From assembly GCA_035937155.1 (NCBI GenBank), contig DASYVJ010000086.1:1-64000 (forward strand): a stretch of 64,000 bases of DNA. Reading direction: 5' to 3'. The notes below the pieces were generated by a model. It searched no databases. It was given only the letters and a program-made list of their open reading frames with translations, and was not told the origin of the DNA. Position numbers and translations under genes: made by a program. The DNA comes from Palsa-870 sp035937155. Its GTDB lineage: Bacteria; Chloroflexota; Dormibacteria; Dormibacterales; Dormibacteraceae. Shown piece by piece: positions 23,868 to 32,804 of the stretch. The first letter of the stretch is position 1; every line of letters begins with the position of its first letter.

Positions 23868-24874
23868 CAGCGCGCAAGTCTATAAGCGAACCTCCCCCGC
23901 TGCCTAATCGTCCCCTGGCTCGGGGAGGTCCGGGGCTCGTCAGGCGCGGCCGGAGTCGCTTCGCCGAAGTCTGAACGCGGCGTTTCGTCAACCGGTGCAG
24001 GCGGCGGAACCTCATGAGCAGCTACCGGGGGCGGGGCCTCAGGAGCTGTCGCGAGCGGTGCTGACTCCGCGGCCGGCGTGGGGGCGGGAGATGCTGTAGG
24101 TGGGTGCACGTCCTCCCACGCCGACGGCTGCGGGGCCGGCGCGGCGGGCAGCGGCGGCGCCGCACCGAAGCCTGCGGTGTAGTCCGGTCGTGTGGCAAGG
24201 TGAGCGACCGCCACAGATTTCAGAGGCTGCTGTCGCGGACGCATGACCATGCTCAAGATCCAGTACGCCAGAGCGATCACGATGCCGAGCCCCGCGATGA
24301 TCGGCAGGATCACGAACGGTGGTCTCGTCATGAGGTCGAAGGTGTTGAGCTTGGCCGCGCCCGGTGTCGGGCTCGGTGAGTCGGTCGGGCTCGCGGTGGG
24401 CGACGGAGAGGTGTCAGGCGATGCCGACGGTGACACGGTGGGGGTAGGGCTGGCGGCCGCGGCCTGCAGGGTGAAGCTGGCGCAGGGGCTGGGCGGAACG
24501 CTGGCGCACAGGCGGTGCACGCCTGGCGGGTCGCCAGGGTATGGCTTGACCTTGGTGGTGAAGTTTCCGTTCGCATCGGCGTTGGAGGCTCCGGACACTT
24601 TTGCCGGCTGGTCCCAGTAGAGGCTGGTCGATTCGTTCGGCAGGAAGGCAGAACCGTTGACGGTGATCAGCGTGTTCGGATCGCCGGCTGCCACGTCAAG
24701 AGAGATGAATGCATTCACTGGCGTCGGCGAGGGTGGGGGAGATGGCGACGGCGAAGGGGATGGGGATGGAAACGGCGACGGAGTCGGAGTGGGCGTTGGT
24801 GTTGGAGTTGGACCTGGACTTGCGACAAGGAGAAACCACAGAGGTAGCGTCGCCAGCACGCGGATGCCCCTCAT
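23867..24874 (-). CDS. Pro/Thr/Ser-rich single-pass membrane protein coupled to livG
   Basis: 335 residues. An N-terminal signal segment leads into a low-complexity run of alternating P-T and P-S dipeptides (about residues 20-52), then a small globular segment (ISLDVAAGDPNTLITVNGSAFLPNESTSLYW, IPT-like), a second PT/PS linker, one membrane helix (PFVILPIIAGLGIVIALAYWILSM) and a Pro/Ala-rich cytoplasmic tail. The extracellular linkers look like wall-spanning or O-glycosylated stalks. Its stop overlaps the livG start. No family recognised; a role beside the importer is only suggested by the overlap. Confidence 0.7.
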   Translation of the reverse strand: MRGIRVLATLPLWFLLVASPGPTPTPTPTPTPSPFPSPSPSPSPSPPPSPTPVNAFISLDVAAGDPNTLITVNGSAFLPNESTSLYWDQPAKVSGASNADANGNFTTKVKPYPGDPPGVHRLCASVPPSPCASFTLQAAAASPTPTVSPSASPDTSPSPTASPTDSPSPTPGAAKLNTFDLMTRPPFVILPIIAGLGIVIALAYWILSMVMRPRQQPLKSVAVAHLATRPDYTAGFGAAPPLPAAPAPQPSAWEDVHPPTASPAPTPAAESAPLATAPEAPPPVAAHEVPPPAPVDETPRSDFGEATPAAPDEPRTSPSQGTIRQRGRFAYRLAR

Positions 24875-24898
24875 CGAAGCCCGGAGGTTACCAGTTAC

Positions 24899-25636
24899 CT
24901 AGATAGGTGGCCAGGGAATCGACCAGGCCGAGGTCGGTTCGGGGAAGCGCCAGGTCGGGATGAGCACGCCGCGCAAACGGCGCTTAAGCATGCGGAGCTC
25001 GGGCGGGCTCAGCAATCCCTCCAACGTCTTTGCGAGCGGGCCTCTATCAACCTCGCTGAGTGTGCGCTCCACATCGGCGCACAGCTCTGGTGGCAGAGGC
25101 TCGCCTGAAAAATCCCAGATGACCGTGCGGAGCTTCTGGTCGACGTGGAACGTCAAGCCGTGGTCGATGACCCAGACCTCGTCGTGCGCATCGAAGAGAC
25201 AGTGCCCTGACTTGCGGTCCGCATTGTTGGCGATGACGTCGAACAACGCGACCTGCGCCCAGATGTCTCGGCGGCTTGACTGCTGCTCGAGAAAGTGCCG
25301 GCGATCGGCGTCGATGAAAAGCTGCAGTGCCCCCTTGCCATGAGGGCCCTGGCGCCGCACCACCGTGGGCGGGATGCGCGGCCAGCCGAGGACCTTGCTC
25401 AACTCGTAGGCCGCGACCTCGCGCCGGTACAGGCTTCCCGCCTCGAAATCCCACAGCGGCGACTCGCCGCGCGCAGGCTTGTACACGGCGAGGAGACCCG
25501 CTGGCGGATGGGGCTCGAGGCGTGCCAGGAAGGTGTAGTTCGAAGAGCCATGCAGGAGGCCGAGCACCTCGAGGTTGGGAAGCTCGGCAAGAAGCCGCTC
25601 GGCTTCCTGGGGTTCAGAAGATCGGGCGCGCGCCAT
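24899..25636 (-). CDS. SCO1664-family protein (kinase-like fold)
   Basis: 245 residues with the family landmarks GSSNYTFLARL, VYKPARGESPLWDFEAGSLYRREVAAYELSKVLGWP, FDVIANNADRKSGHCLF and VWVIDHGLTFH. The N-N-x-D-R and I-D-H-G-L-T-F elements resemble the catalytic and metal loops of PI3/4-kinase-like or HipA-like folds, so phosphotransfer is possible but unproven. The gene pairs with the DUF3090 gene just upstream, as in streptomycetes (SCO1663/1664). They overlap by 23 bases. Confidence 0.82.
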   Translation of the reverse strand: MARARSSEPQEAERLLAELPNLEVLGLLHGSSNYTFLARLEPHPPAGLLAVYKPARGESPLWDFEAGSLYRREVAAYELSKVLGWPRIPPTVVRRQGPHGKGALQLFIDADRRHFLEQQSSRRDIWAQVALFDVIANNADRKSGHCLFDAHDEVWVIDHGLTFHVDQKLRTVIWDFSGEPLPPELCADVERTLSEVDRGPLAKTLEGLLSPPELRMLKRRLRGVLIPTWRFPEPTSAWSIPWPPI

Positions 25637-26144
25637 TGGAAACCGGGCACGGGTGGCCGGCGGGGTCCATGGGAAGCCCGCACCGCGGGCACAGCGGCCG
25701 CCCCGCGGTCAGGACCGACTCGACCTGCTTCGAGAAGGCCGCCACCTGGGCATGGCTGAGCCAGAAGCGCACTCTCGGAGCGTCATCATCCGATTGATCT
25801 GCTGCAGCCGGCTCCGCAGGTTCGTCCCCCGTGGCGCTCTGGCTCGCGACCAGCACGAACTTCTGGCGCGCCTCGTGATAGCCCAGCCCCATCTCTCCCA
25901 CCTGCCATTCGGGCTCACCGGGCTGGAGCGAGGCTGTCTCGGGAATGATTTCGGTCGCCGGGATGCCCTGCGCCTCCATCATCTGGTTGAGGCGCACGAT
26001 CAAGGCCTGGACCTGTGATTTCTCGCAGCTCAGCGTCAGCTGGCGGCCCGAACCCCGGGCCAGGAGGAAGAACTGGCGCTGCCCCGGTTGGCCGACCGCC
26101 ACCACGGCGATCCGGTCCACAGGGTCGAGCTCGAAGATCGGCAC
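25614..26144 (-). CDS. DUF3090-family protein (TIGR03847)
   Basis: From GTG 26144, 176 residues: PIFELDPVDRIAVVAVGQPGQRQFFLLAR and EWQVGEMGLGYHEARQKFVLVAS are characteristic of DUF3090. The C-terminus has a zinc-ribbon-like CPRCGLPMDPAGHPCPVSNG motif, common in this family. The longer frame to 26249 is not supported by homology. It forms a conserved pair with the SCO1664-like gene; the joint role is not known. Confidence 0.82.
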   Translation of the reverse strand: MPIFELDPVDRIAVVAVGQPGQRQFFLLARGSGRQLTLSCEKSQVQALIVRLNQMMEAQGIPATEIIPETASLQPGEPEWQVGEMGLGYHEARQKFVLVASQSATGDEPAEPAAADQSDDDAPRVRFWLSHAQVAAFSKQVESVLTAGRPLCPRCGLPMDPAGHPCPVSNGARPIF

Positions 26145-26287
26145 AGTAAGTAGCCTAGATGGTGATCCGGCGATGGCGTCTCCGGCTGAGCCTCCAGAGG
26201 CTGTTTTGATGCGGCCGCCCTGGGGAAAGACACAGCTATGCAAATTCAAATACGCGCCGAGCTGCGCACCTGGAGGAAAAGCGACAT

Positions 26288-28210
26288 ATGCCGAAGACCG
26301 TAGGAATCGATTTGGGGACGACCAACTCCGTCATCGCCGTCATGGAAGGCGGCGAACCGGTGGTCATTCCTAACTCTGAAGGTTCCCGGACCACGCCCTC
26401 GGTTGTCGCGTTCACCAAGTCAGGCGAGCGCTTAGTCGGCAACCTCGCCCGCAGGCAGGCTGCCGTCAACCCCGAGAACACCGTCTATTCGATCAAGCGC
26501 TTCATGGGCCGCAAGTACTCCGAGGTCGTCGAGGAGCGAAAGATCGTGCCTTACGAGGTCAAGTCGGGTAAGGACGACCGCGTCGTGGTCCAGATCCCGA
26601 ATGCGAACAAGGAGTTCACGCCGGAAGAGATCTCGGCCATGATCCTGCAGAAGCTGAAGGCCGACGCCGAGGCCTACCTCGGCGAGAAGGTGACCGACGC
26701 GGTCATCACCGTGCCTGCCTACTTCAACGACGCGCAGCGCCAGGCGACCAAGAACGCCGGCCAGATCGCGGGCCTGAACGTGATTCGCATCATCAACGAG
26801 CCGACCGCGGCTTCACTCGCCTATGGCCTTGACAAGAAGACGAACGAGACCATCCTGGTCTTCGACCTGGGCGGCGGGACGTTCGACGTTTCCGTCCTCG
26901 ATGTCGGCGACGGAGTCTTCGAAGTCAAGTCCACCAACGGCGACACCCACCTGGGTGGCGACGACTACGACCGGCGCATCGTGGACTGGCTGGCCGACGA
27001 GTTCAAGAAGTCAAACGGCATCGACCTGAAGGCCGATCGCCAGGCTCTGCAGCGACTCACCGAGGCGGCGGAGCGAGCCAAGATCGAGCTGTCGAGCCGC
27101 CTGGAGACGAGCGTCAACCTGCCCTTCATCACGGCCGACGCGACCGGTCCCAAGCACCTCGAGATGACACTGACTCGTGCCAAGTTCGAGTCCCTGACCG
27201 CTGACCTGACCGAGCGCTGTCGAGGACCGTTCCTGGCTGCGCTGAAGGACGCCAACCTGACACCACAGCAGATCGACGAGGTGGTTCTCGTCGGTGGTTC
27301 CACCCGCATGCCCGTGATCCAGCAGCTGGTCAAGAACCTGCTCGGCGGCAAGGAGCCCCACAAGGGCGTCAACCCGGACGAGGTGGTCGCCATCGGTGCG
27401 GCGATCCAGGCCGGGGTGCTCAAGGGTGAGGTCAAGGACATTCTTCTCCTCGACGTCACGCCGCTCTCGCTCGGTGTCGAGACGCTCGGTGGCGTCATGA
27501 CCAAGCTCATCGAGCGCAACACCACGATTCCAACTTCTCGCTCGCAGGTCTTCTCGACCGCGGCGGACAACCAGACTTCGGTCGAGGTCCACGTCCTGCA
27601 GGGCGAGCGCGAGATGGCGCGCGACAACCGCACGCTGGGTCGCTTCCACCTGGACGGCATAGCGCCGTCGCCGCGTGGCATGCCGCAGATCGAAGTCACT
27701 TACGACCTGGACGCCAACGGCATCCTGAACGTCAAGGCACAGGACAAGGGCACCGGCCGCGAGCAGTCGGTCACGATCACCGCATCCTCGACGCTTGGCA
27801 AGGAAGAGGTCGAGCGGATGGTCAAGGAGGCCGAGGCGCACTCCGCCGAGGATCGCGGGAAGCGCGAAGAGGTCGAGCTCCGCAACCAGGCCGACCACAT
27901 GATCCACCAGGCCGAGAAGGTCATGAAGGACAACGCCGACAAGATCCCCGACGACCTCAAGACCGAGGTCACGACCAAGCTCGAGGCTTTGAAGACCGCG
28001 GCCAAGGGTTCGGACTCCAAAGCGCTGCAGCAGCAAATGGACGAGTTCAACGAAGCTCTCCAGAAGATCGGCCAGCACATCTACCAATCGGACGGCGCGG
28101 GCGCTGCCGCCCCGCACGACGGCGCGGGGGCTGCAGGTGAACCGAAGCCGGCCGGTGCCAAGAAGACTGAAGACGACGTGGTCGACGCCGACTACCGCGA
28201 AGTCAACTAA
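26288..28210 (+). CDS. dnaK: Hsp70 chaperone DnaK
   Basis: 640 residues. ATPase domain signatures VGIDLGTTNSVIAV, FDLGGGTFDVSVLDV and VVLVGGSTRMPVIQQLVK are intact; the substrate domain follows with LLDVTPLSLGVETLGGV, and the C-terminal lid ends in a Gly/Ala-rich tail and EDDVVDADYREV. A strong TGGAGG precedes the ATG. grpE, dnaJ and hspR, often downstream of dnaK in actinobacteria, are not here; a terminator follows instead. I saw no CIRCE or HAIR operator in the 140-base leader. Confidence 0.97.
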   Translation: MPKTVGIDLGTTNSVIAVMEGGEPVVIPNSEGSRTTPSVVAFTKSGERLVGNLARRQAAVNPENTVYSIKRFMGRKYSEVVEERKIVPYEVKSGKDDRVVVQIPNANKEFTPEEISAMILQKLKADAEAYLGEKVTDAVITVPAYFNDAQRQATKNAGQIAGLNVIRIINEPTAASLAYGLDKKTNETILVFDLGGGTFDVSVLDVGDGVFEVKSTNGDTHLGGDDYDRRIVDWLADEFKKSNGIDLKADRQALQRLTEAAERAKIELSSRLETSVNLPFITADATGPKHLEMTLTRAKFESLTADLTERCRGPFLAALKDANLTPQQIDEVVLVGGSTRMPVIQQLVKNLLGGKEPHKGVNPDEVVAIGAAIQAGVLKGEVKDILLLDVTPLSLGVETLGGVMTKLIERNTTIPTSRSQVFSTAADNQTSVEVHVLQGEREMARDNRTLGRFHLDGIAPSPRGMPQIEVTYDLDANGILNVKAQDKGTGREQSVTITASSTLGKEEVERMVKEAEAHSAEDRGKREEVELRNQADHMIHQAEKVMKDNADKIPDDLKTEVTTKLEALKTAAKGSDSKALQQQMDEFNEALQKIGQHIYQSDGAGAAAPHDGAGAAGEPKPAGAKKTEDDVVDADYREVN

Positions 28211-28224
28211 CCGGAGATCCCACC

Positions 28225-28256
28225 AAAAGGGCTCGGGCAGGTGCCCGAGCCCTTTT
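28225..28256 (+). terminator. Rho-independent terminator after dnaK
   Basis: A 14-bp stem, AAAAGGGCTCGGGC with GCCCGAGCCCTTTT, and an AGGT loop; the TTTT of the stem continues into ACTTTG. This is the clearest terminator in the window. Confidence 0.9.
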
Positions 28257-28267
28257 ACTTTGTCCCA

Positions 28268-29410
28268 GTGATTTCCTACATCCGCTCCCGACAGCGGCTC
28301 TGGCCGGCGGTCGGGCTGCTGATCGGCGTGCTGCTGATCGGCTTTGACCTGTGGGCGGCCGCGGTTACCTACATACCTCAGTTCGCCGTGCGGAACGACT
28401 TCCGGCTCGCCTACGCGGCTGCGCTCATCGGCATCAAGTCCGGCTACAGCCACCTGTACGACCTCGCGGCCCAGAAGTCGGCCATCGAGAGCCTGGGCGC
28501 GGGCTTCAACCCTCAACCATTCATCTCGCCACCCCCGCTTGCCTGGCTCGCCACCCCGTTCCTCCTGCTTCCATTTCAAGCCGCCGTCGTGCTCTGGACT
28601 CTTCTCCTCCTCGCCGCGTTGTGCTGGACTTGGTACCTGCTCGCGCCGCGTGGTGAAGTCGTGAGACCTGCCCACCTGGCGTTGCTCCTTGGAGTCTTCC
28701 CGGTCGCGTTTAGCGTGATGGTCGGCCAGCCGGGGGCGTTGGTTGCAGCGGCCGTCGCCACCGCCTGGTGGTTGATGCGCAAAGACCATCCGGTCTGGGC
28801 CGGGTTGGGGTTGAGCCTGATCATCCTGAAGCCACAGCTGGCCCTCCTGGTGCCGGTCTGCCTGCTGGTATCGGGTCACGCGCGCACGTTCGGCGCGTGG
28901 CTGGTCGCCAGTCTATTGATCGGGTTGGTCGCTCTTGCCCTGTTGGGTCCTGACGGACTGGCGCGCTACCGCGAGGTGCTTGCCCAGACGCAGACCCCGG
29001 CCTGGGACATCACTCGGCGCTATGCGATCTCCGGGGTGCTGGGGATCGGCCTTGTCCTGAACGCGGTGCAGGTCCTCGTCGTTGGCGTGACCCTGCTCGC
29101 GGCGTGGCGGCATCGGGGCGAAGGCCCGGAGCTGCCGATGGCGGCCGGCATCGTCGGATCCCTGCTCGTCACACCGTACCTCGGGTTCCAGGACTTCCTC
29201 ATGCTCGTCGTCGCCGGCTGGCTAGTTCTGAGGGGAGGCGCCACGCAGTTGCAGGTCGGACTGCTGGTGGTCGGCTATGCCCTGCTGCAGCTGGCGCTCG
29301 TGGTCCTCGCCGTGCCGATCCTGATTGCAGAGGCCCTTCTCCTGGCATCGCTCGCGTGGTCTGCCAGCCGCGTGTCAGACAAACCAAGCGCGGCTTGGAG
29401 CCGACGGTGA
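28268..29410 (+). CDS. GT87/DUF2029 polyprenyl-phosphate-mannose-type mannosyltransferase
   Basis: 380 residues from GTG 28268 (upstream frame would sit in the terminator). A first-helix segment is followed by NDFRLAYAAALIGIKSGYSHLYDLAAQ, the acidic first-loop region of GT-C enzymes of family 87, then about nine helices. These transfer mannose from lipid-linked donors outside the membrane, for example to lipoglycans. Acceptor unknown. The last 15 bases overlap the tRNA gene on the other strand. Confidence 0.78.
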   Translation: MISYIRSRQRLWPAVGLLIGVLLIGFDLWAAAVTYIPQFAVRNDFRLAYAAALIGIKSGYSHLYDLAAQKSAIESLGAGFNPQPFISPPPLAWLATPFLLLPFQAAVVLWTLLLLAALCWTWYLLAPRGEVVRPAHLALLLGVFPVAFSVMVGQPGALVAAAVATAWWLMRKDHPVWAGLGLSLIILKPQLALLVPVCLLVSGHARTFGAWLVASLLIGLVALALLGPDGLARYREVLAQTQTPAWDITRRYAISGVLGIGLVLNAVQVLVVGVTLLAAWRHRGEGPELPMAAGIVGSLLVTPYLGFQDFLMLVVAGWLVLRGGATQLQVGLLVVGYALLQLALVVLAVPILIAEALLLASLAWSASRVSDKPSAAWSRR

Positions 29411-29471
29411 GATTCGAACTCACGACCTGCCACTTACGAGGCGGCTGCTCTGCCAGCTGAGCTACGTCGGC
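29396..29471 (-). tRNA. tRNA-Thr (anticodon CGT)
   Basis: A complete cloverleaf on the minus strand: acceptor GCCGACG/CGTCGGC with T as discriminator and an encoded CCA; D-arm GCTC-AGCTGGCAGA-GCA; anticodon stem GCCGC/GTGGC with loop CTCGTAA; T-arm GTGAG-TTCGAAT-CTCAC. The anticodon CGT reads the ACG threonine codon. Confidence 0.96.
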
Positions 29472-29538
29472 AATTTGGGGTGCGAATGTGCGCGAAAAGC
29501 ACGCGTTCTGGGGGGTCCCTAGGCTACCATCGAAGACG

Positions 29539-30027
29539 ATGAGGACACTGGACGTGGAGCGTCTCACAGCCGGGGATTACGACCTCATCAAGCCCCTGCT
29601 CGTCGAGCTTCACCTTGGCGAACAGGTGCACTACTCGGACCACCCGCAGCTGAGCCGCGGCGAGATCGAGAACCACCTGACCGAGATACCGACTGCGTTT
29701 CGCGGCGAGAACGTCATCTTCGCGGTGCGGGACGAAATCGGGCAGGTCGTCGGCTTCTGCTGGATAGTCCTGTACGACCCGGGAACCGGGTTGGAAGGCG
29801 AGGTGGCGGAGGTGTACGTCGCGAGCGAGCACCGGGGACGCGGCATCGGCGAGATGCTGGTCAGGGAGGCGGTCAAGCTGTTTGAAGAGCGCCGCGTGAC
29901 GCTCGGCTACGTCTGGACCCGGCCCGACAACGAGTCTGCGGTGCGCCTCTACCGCTCGGGCGGATTCGAGCCGAACCGCCAGCTCGTGATGACCTGGTAC
30001 CCGAGGGAGCCTCACAACCCGCGCTGA
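29539..30027 (+). CDS. GNAT-family N-acetyltransferase
   Basis: 162 residues with the acetyl-CoA pocket VYVASEHRGRGIGEMLVREAVKLF and a C-terminal beta-bulge ending VRLYRSGGFEPNRQLVMTWY. The general GNAT core is complete. The substrate could be a small molecule or a protein; nothing nearby tells. ATG 29539 is preferred to the in-frame start at 29488, which would lie close to the tRNA 5' region. Confidence 0.83.
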   Translation: MRTLDVERLTAGDYDLIKPLLVELHLGEQVHYSDHPQLSRGEIENHLTEIPTAFRGENVIFAVRDEIGQVVGFCWIVLYDPGTGLEGEVAEVYVASEHRGRGIGEMLVREAVKLFEERRVTLGYVWTRPDNESAVRLYRSGGFEPNRQLVMTWYPREPHNPR

Positions 30028-30049
30028 AACCCGTCCCTAAGATCTAGGG

Positions 30050-31111
30050 GTGAGACCGATCGTGCTCGTCGCTGCGGGCCTGCTGGTGACCGCCCTGGTC
30101 GCCGTCGGCGTGACGCTGGCCGTCCTGAGACTCGAATCGCGCACCAACACGCAGCAGGTCAACCTTCGCTCGGGCGTAACGATCTCCGAGGACTCGGCCA
30201 TCGTGCAGGCCGCGGCGAGGGCTCGACCGGCCGTTGTGAGCGTGGTCACCCAGCAGCCACCCAACCTGACCCGCGGTTCGGGCTACCTGGCCACCTCAGA
30301 CGGGTACATCGTGACCAACATCGCCGTCATCGCCGGCGCCGGGGCGATGACGGTCCTCGTGCCTGGTGACGCCAAGGCGCACGACGCGCGCCTGATTGAC
30401 TATGACTGCGAGACAGGCGTGGCGGTGATCAAGATCGACCAGGTCAGCGGCTTGCCGACGCTGGCGTTTGCCGATCCGACCGCGCTCGTGCAGGGACAGG
30501 TCATTGTGGCCGTCGGCGGACCCTACGAGGGTGGCGCGGTGACGCCGGGTTACGTGAGCGCGATGCACCGTATCGCTTCGATCGCCAACCCGTCCTTGAA
30601 CCAGAAAGCAGTCGAGCTCAGCGACACCATCCAGACGAGCGCGGTGATCGGCGCCGGAACCGCCGGCGGTCCTCTGCTGAATGTGGGTGGTCAGGTGGTC
30701 GGCATCGCCATGCAATCCCAAGCGTCGACCGCGACGAACGGCTTTGGCGTCAACGTGGCGGACGTCCAGGATGACGTGCAGCAGATCCTTCAGACCGGCC
30801 AGGTCGTCGTGTCGTCGCTTGGTGCCGCCGGCACCGACCTCAGCCCGGAGCTCGCGATGCTGAGCGGCCTTCCCGTGGGCAGCCAGCTGGTCACCCTCGA
30901 CAAAGAAGGACCAGCCGCTTCGGCAGGGTTGCAGCCCGGCGACGTCATCACGCAGCTGGACGATGTGAAGCTCGACGCGTCGCATCCCCTGCGCCTACTG
31001 CTGCGCTCGCGGTTTCACCCGAACCAGCGCGTCACCGTGACCTATTCGCGAGCCGGCACCTCGACGCAGACGCAGCTGACGCTCTCCGGCCAGCACCCGA
31101 CCTGCTCGTGA
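30050..31111 (+). CDS. HtrA/DegP-like PDZ protein with all catalytic residues lost
   Basis: 353 residues: membrane anchor (about 4-28), trypsin-like domain (about 50-260) and C-terminal PDZ (GPAASAGLQPGDVITQLDDVKL). In HtrA the triad sits in TNxHV, a D-L-A-V strand and GNSGGP; here these read TNIAV (Ala at 92), TGVAV (Gly at 123) and GTAGGP (Ala at 205). The protease fold is kept, but it cannot cleave by the usual mechanism. A binding or scaffold role via the PDZ domain is the likely alternative. Its stop overlaps the argS start by GTGA. Confidence 0.87.
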   Translation: MRPIVLVAAGLLVTALVAVGVTLAVLRLESRTNTQQVNLRSGVTISEDSAIVQAAARARPAVVSVVTQQPPNLTRGSGYLATSDGYIVTNIAVIAGAGAMTVLVPGDAKAHDARLIDYDCETGVAVIKIDQVSGLPTLAFADPTALVQGQVIVAVGGPYEGGAVTPGYVSAMHRIASIANPSLNQKAVELSDTIQTSAVIGAGTAGGPLLNVGGQVVGIAMQSQASTATNGFGVNVADVQDDVQQILQTGQVVVSSLGAAGTDLSPELAMLSGLPVGSQLVTLDKEGPAASAGLQPGDVITQLDDVKLDASHPLRLLLRSRFHPNQRVTVTYSRAGTSTQTQLTLSGQHPTCS

Positions 31112-32781
31112 AGACCACAGTCGACGGCAGCATCCGCAAGAGGATCGAGGACGCTCTCAAAGAGGCGGTCCGAGCACTCGGCGTCGAGGGCGAGCTGCCT
31201 GATCTCGAGCTCGGCCGCGCCAAGGCGACAGAGCGAGGCGAGTACGCCAGCTCCGCGGGAATGAAGCTGGCCCGGGTGCTGAAGGAGCCGCCACAGCAGA
31301 TCGCGAGTCGGCTTGCGGAAACGATCGTCGTGCCCGAGGGCGCCGCCACGGTCGAGGCCGTCGCGGGCTACGTCAACTTCCGCTTGACACCGCGGTGGCT
31401 GCAGAGTTTGGTCGCACAGGTGACCGCGACCGGGCCTGGCTACGGCTCGGCCGACATCGGCCGCGGCGAGCGGCTGCAGGTTGAGTTCGCGAGCATCAAC
31501 CCGACCGGCCCCATGCACATCGGCCACGGCCGGGGCGCCATCCTGGGCGACTCCATCTGCCGGCTGCTCGAATTCACTGATCACAACGTCCAGCGTGAGT
31601 ACTACATCAACTCCGACAACACGCAGACGCGGCGCTTCGGCGCTTCGGTTTACGCGCGGCTGCACGGCAACGAGCCGCCGGAAGGCGGATACACAGGCGG
31701 CTACGTGACCGACATCGCCGAGATGGCGCGGCGCGACCTGCCCGGCATCGATCAGCTCCCAGAGGGAGAAGCCGAGCCAAAGCTGCGGATGTACGCGATG
31801 CAAAAGGTGCTGGACCAGATCAAGGCCACGGTCGCCCGGCTGAACATCCGCTACGACGAGTGGTTCTGGGAGAACACGGTGTGGGAGACGGGCCTGGCGC
31901 AGCGCGCGATCGAGCGCCTGCGCGAGGACGGGTATCTCAAGGAGCGCGACCGGGCGTTGTGGTTCGGACCTGCCCTGCAAGAGCTGGAGGGCGAGCCTGT
32001 CACGGAGGAGGAGGATCGCGTCGTCATTCGCTCCAACGGGCAGCCGACGTACTTCGCCTCAGACCTCGGCTATTTGCTGAGCCGCTTCGAGGAGCGCAGC
32101 TTCAACCGGGTGATCGAAGTCTGGGCCACCGACCACCACGGGTACGTGCCGCGCATGAAAGCAGGCGCCGCCGCGCTTGGGATCGACCCGGCGAAGCTGG
32201 TGATCATCCTCCACCAGCTCGTCAACTTGAAGGAGGGCAAAATGTCCAAGCGCGCCGGGCGCTTTGTCCCTTTGGACGAGCTGATCGATCGCGTCGGCTC
32301 AGATGCGGTGCGCTACTTCTATCTCCTGCGCTCACCCGACACGACGATCGAGTTCGACCTCGAGCTCGCGGTCACGCAGAGCAACGAGAACCCCGTGTAC
32401 TACGCGCAGTACGCGCACGCCCGGATGGCAAACGTCGAGGCGACCGCGAGTGAACGGCATCCACAGCTGCCGGAGCAAGCCGACGTGTCGTTGCTTGTCG
32501 AACCCTGGGAGCTTGACGTAGCCCGCCAGCTGGCTTTCTGGCCCGAGGTCGTCGAGGATGCCGTCCGCTTGCTCGAGCCGCACCGCATCCCCTACTACGT
32601 GCAGGATCTCGCGACCGCGGTGCATCGCTTCTATCACGCCGGAAATGAGAAGGGCGAGCACCGGGTGGTGGTTGACGATCCAGACCTGACCCGTGCGCGC
32701 CTGGAGCTGTGCCGGGCGGCGCGTCACACTTTGAAGACCGCGCTCGACCTGATGGGTGTCAGCGCGCCCGACCGCATGTAG
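31108..32781 (+). CDS. argS: Arginyl-tRNA synthetase
   Basis: 557 residues, class I. HIGH motif as PMHIGHGRGAILGDS near residue 133, and KMSK in KEGKMSKRAGRFVPLDEL. The N-terminal additional domain and a C-terminal anticodon-binding domain ending DLMGVSAPDRM are present. GTG 31108 overlaps the preceding stop. It charges tRNA-Arg and is essential. Confidence 0.96.
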   Translation: MKTTVDGSIRKRIEDALKEAVRALGVEGELPDLELGRAKATERGEYASSAGMKLARVLKEPPQQIASRLAETIVVPEGAATVEAVAGYVNFRLTPRWLQSLVAQVTATGPGYGSADIGRGERLQVEFASINPTGPMHIGHGRGAILGDSICRLLEFTDHNVQREYYINSDNTQTRRFGASVYARLHGNEPPEGGYTGGYVTDIAEMARRDLPGIDQLPEGEAEPKLRMYAMQKVLDQIKATVARLNIRYDEWFWENTVWETGLAQRAIERLREDGYLKERDRALWFGPALQELEGEPVTEEEDRVVIRSNGQPTYFASDLGYLLSRFEERSFNRVIEVWATDHHGYVPRMKAGAAALGIDPAKLVIILHQLVNLKEGKMSKRAGRFVPLDELIDRVGSDAVRYFYLLRSPDTTIEFDLELAVTQSNENPVYYAQYAHARMANVEATASERHPQLPEQADVSLLVEPWELDVARQLAFWPEVVEDAVRLLEPHRIPYYVQDLATAVHRFYHAGNEKGEHRVVVDDPDLTRARLELCRAARHTLKTALDLMGVSAPDRM

Positions 32782-32804
32782 CCACATAGATAAAGGAGAG
32801 GCAC

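Noticed and set aside
26145..26287. CIRCE or HAIR heat-shock operator before dnaK
   Set aside because: No TTAGCACTC/GAGTGCTAA or CTTGAGT/ACTCAAG pair is present in the leader.
27011..28879. 622-residue minus-strand frame opposite dnaK and GT87
   Set aside because: Mirrors codon bias of dnaK, low-complexity and no domain; a shadow frame.
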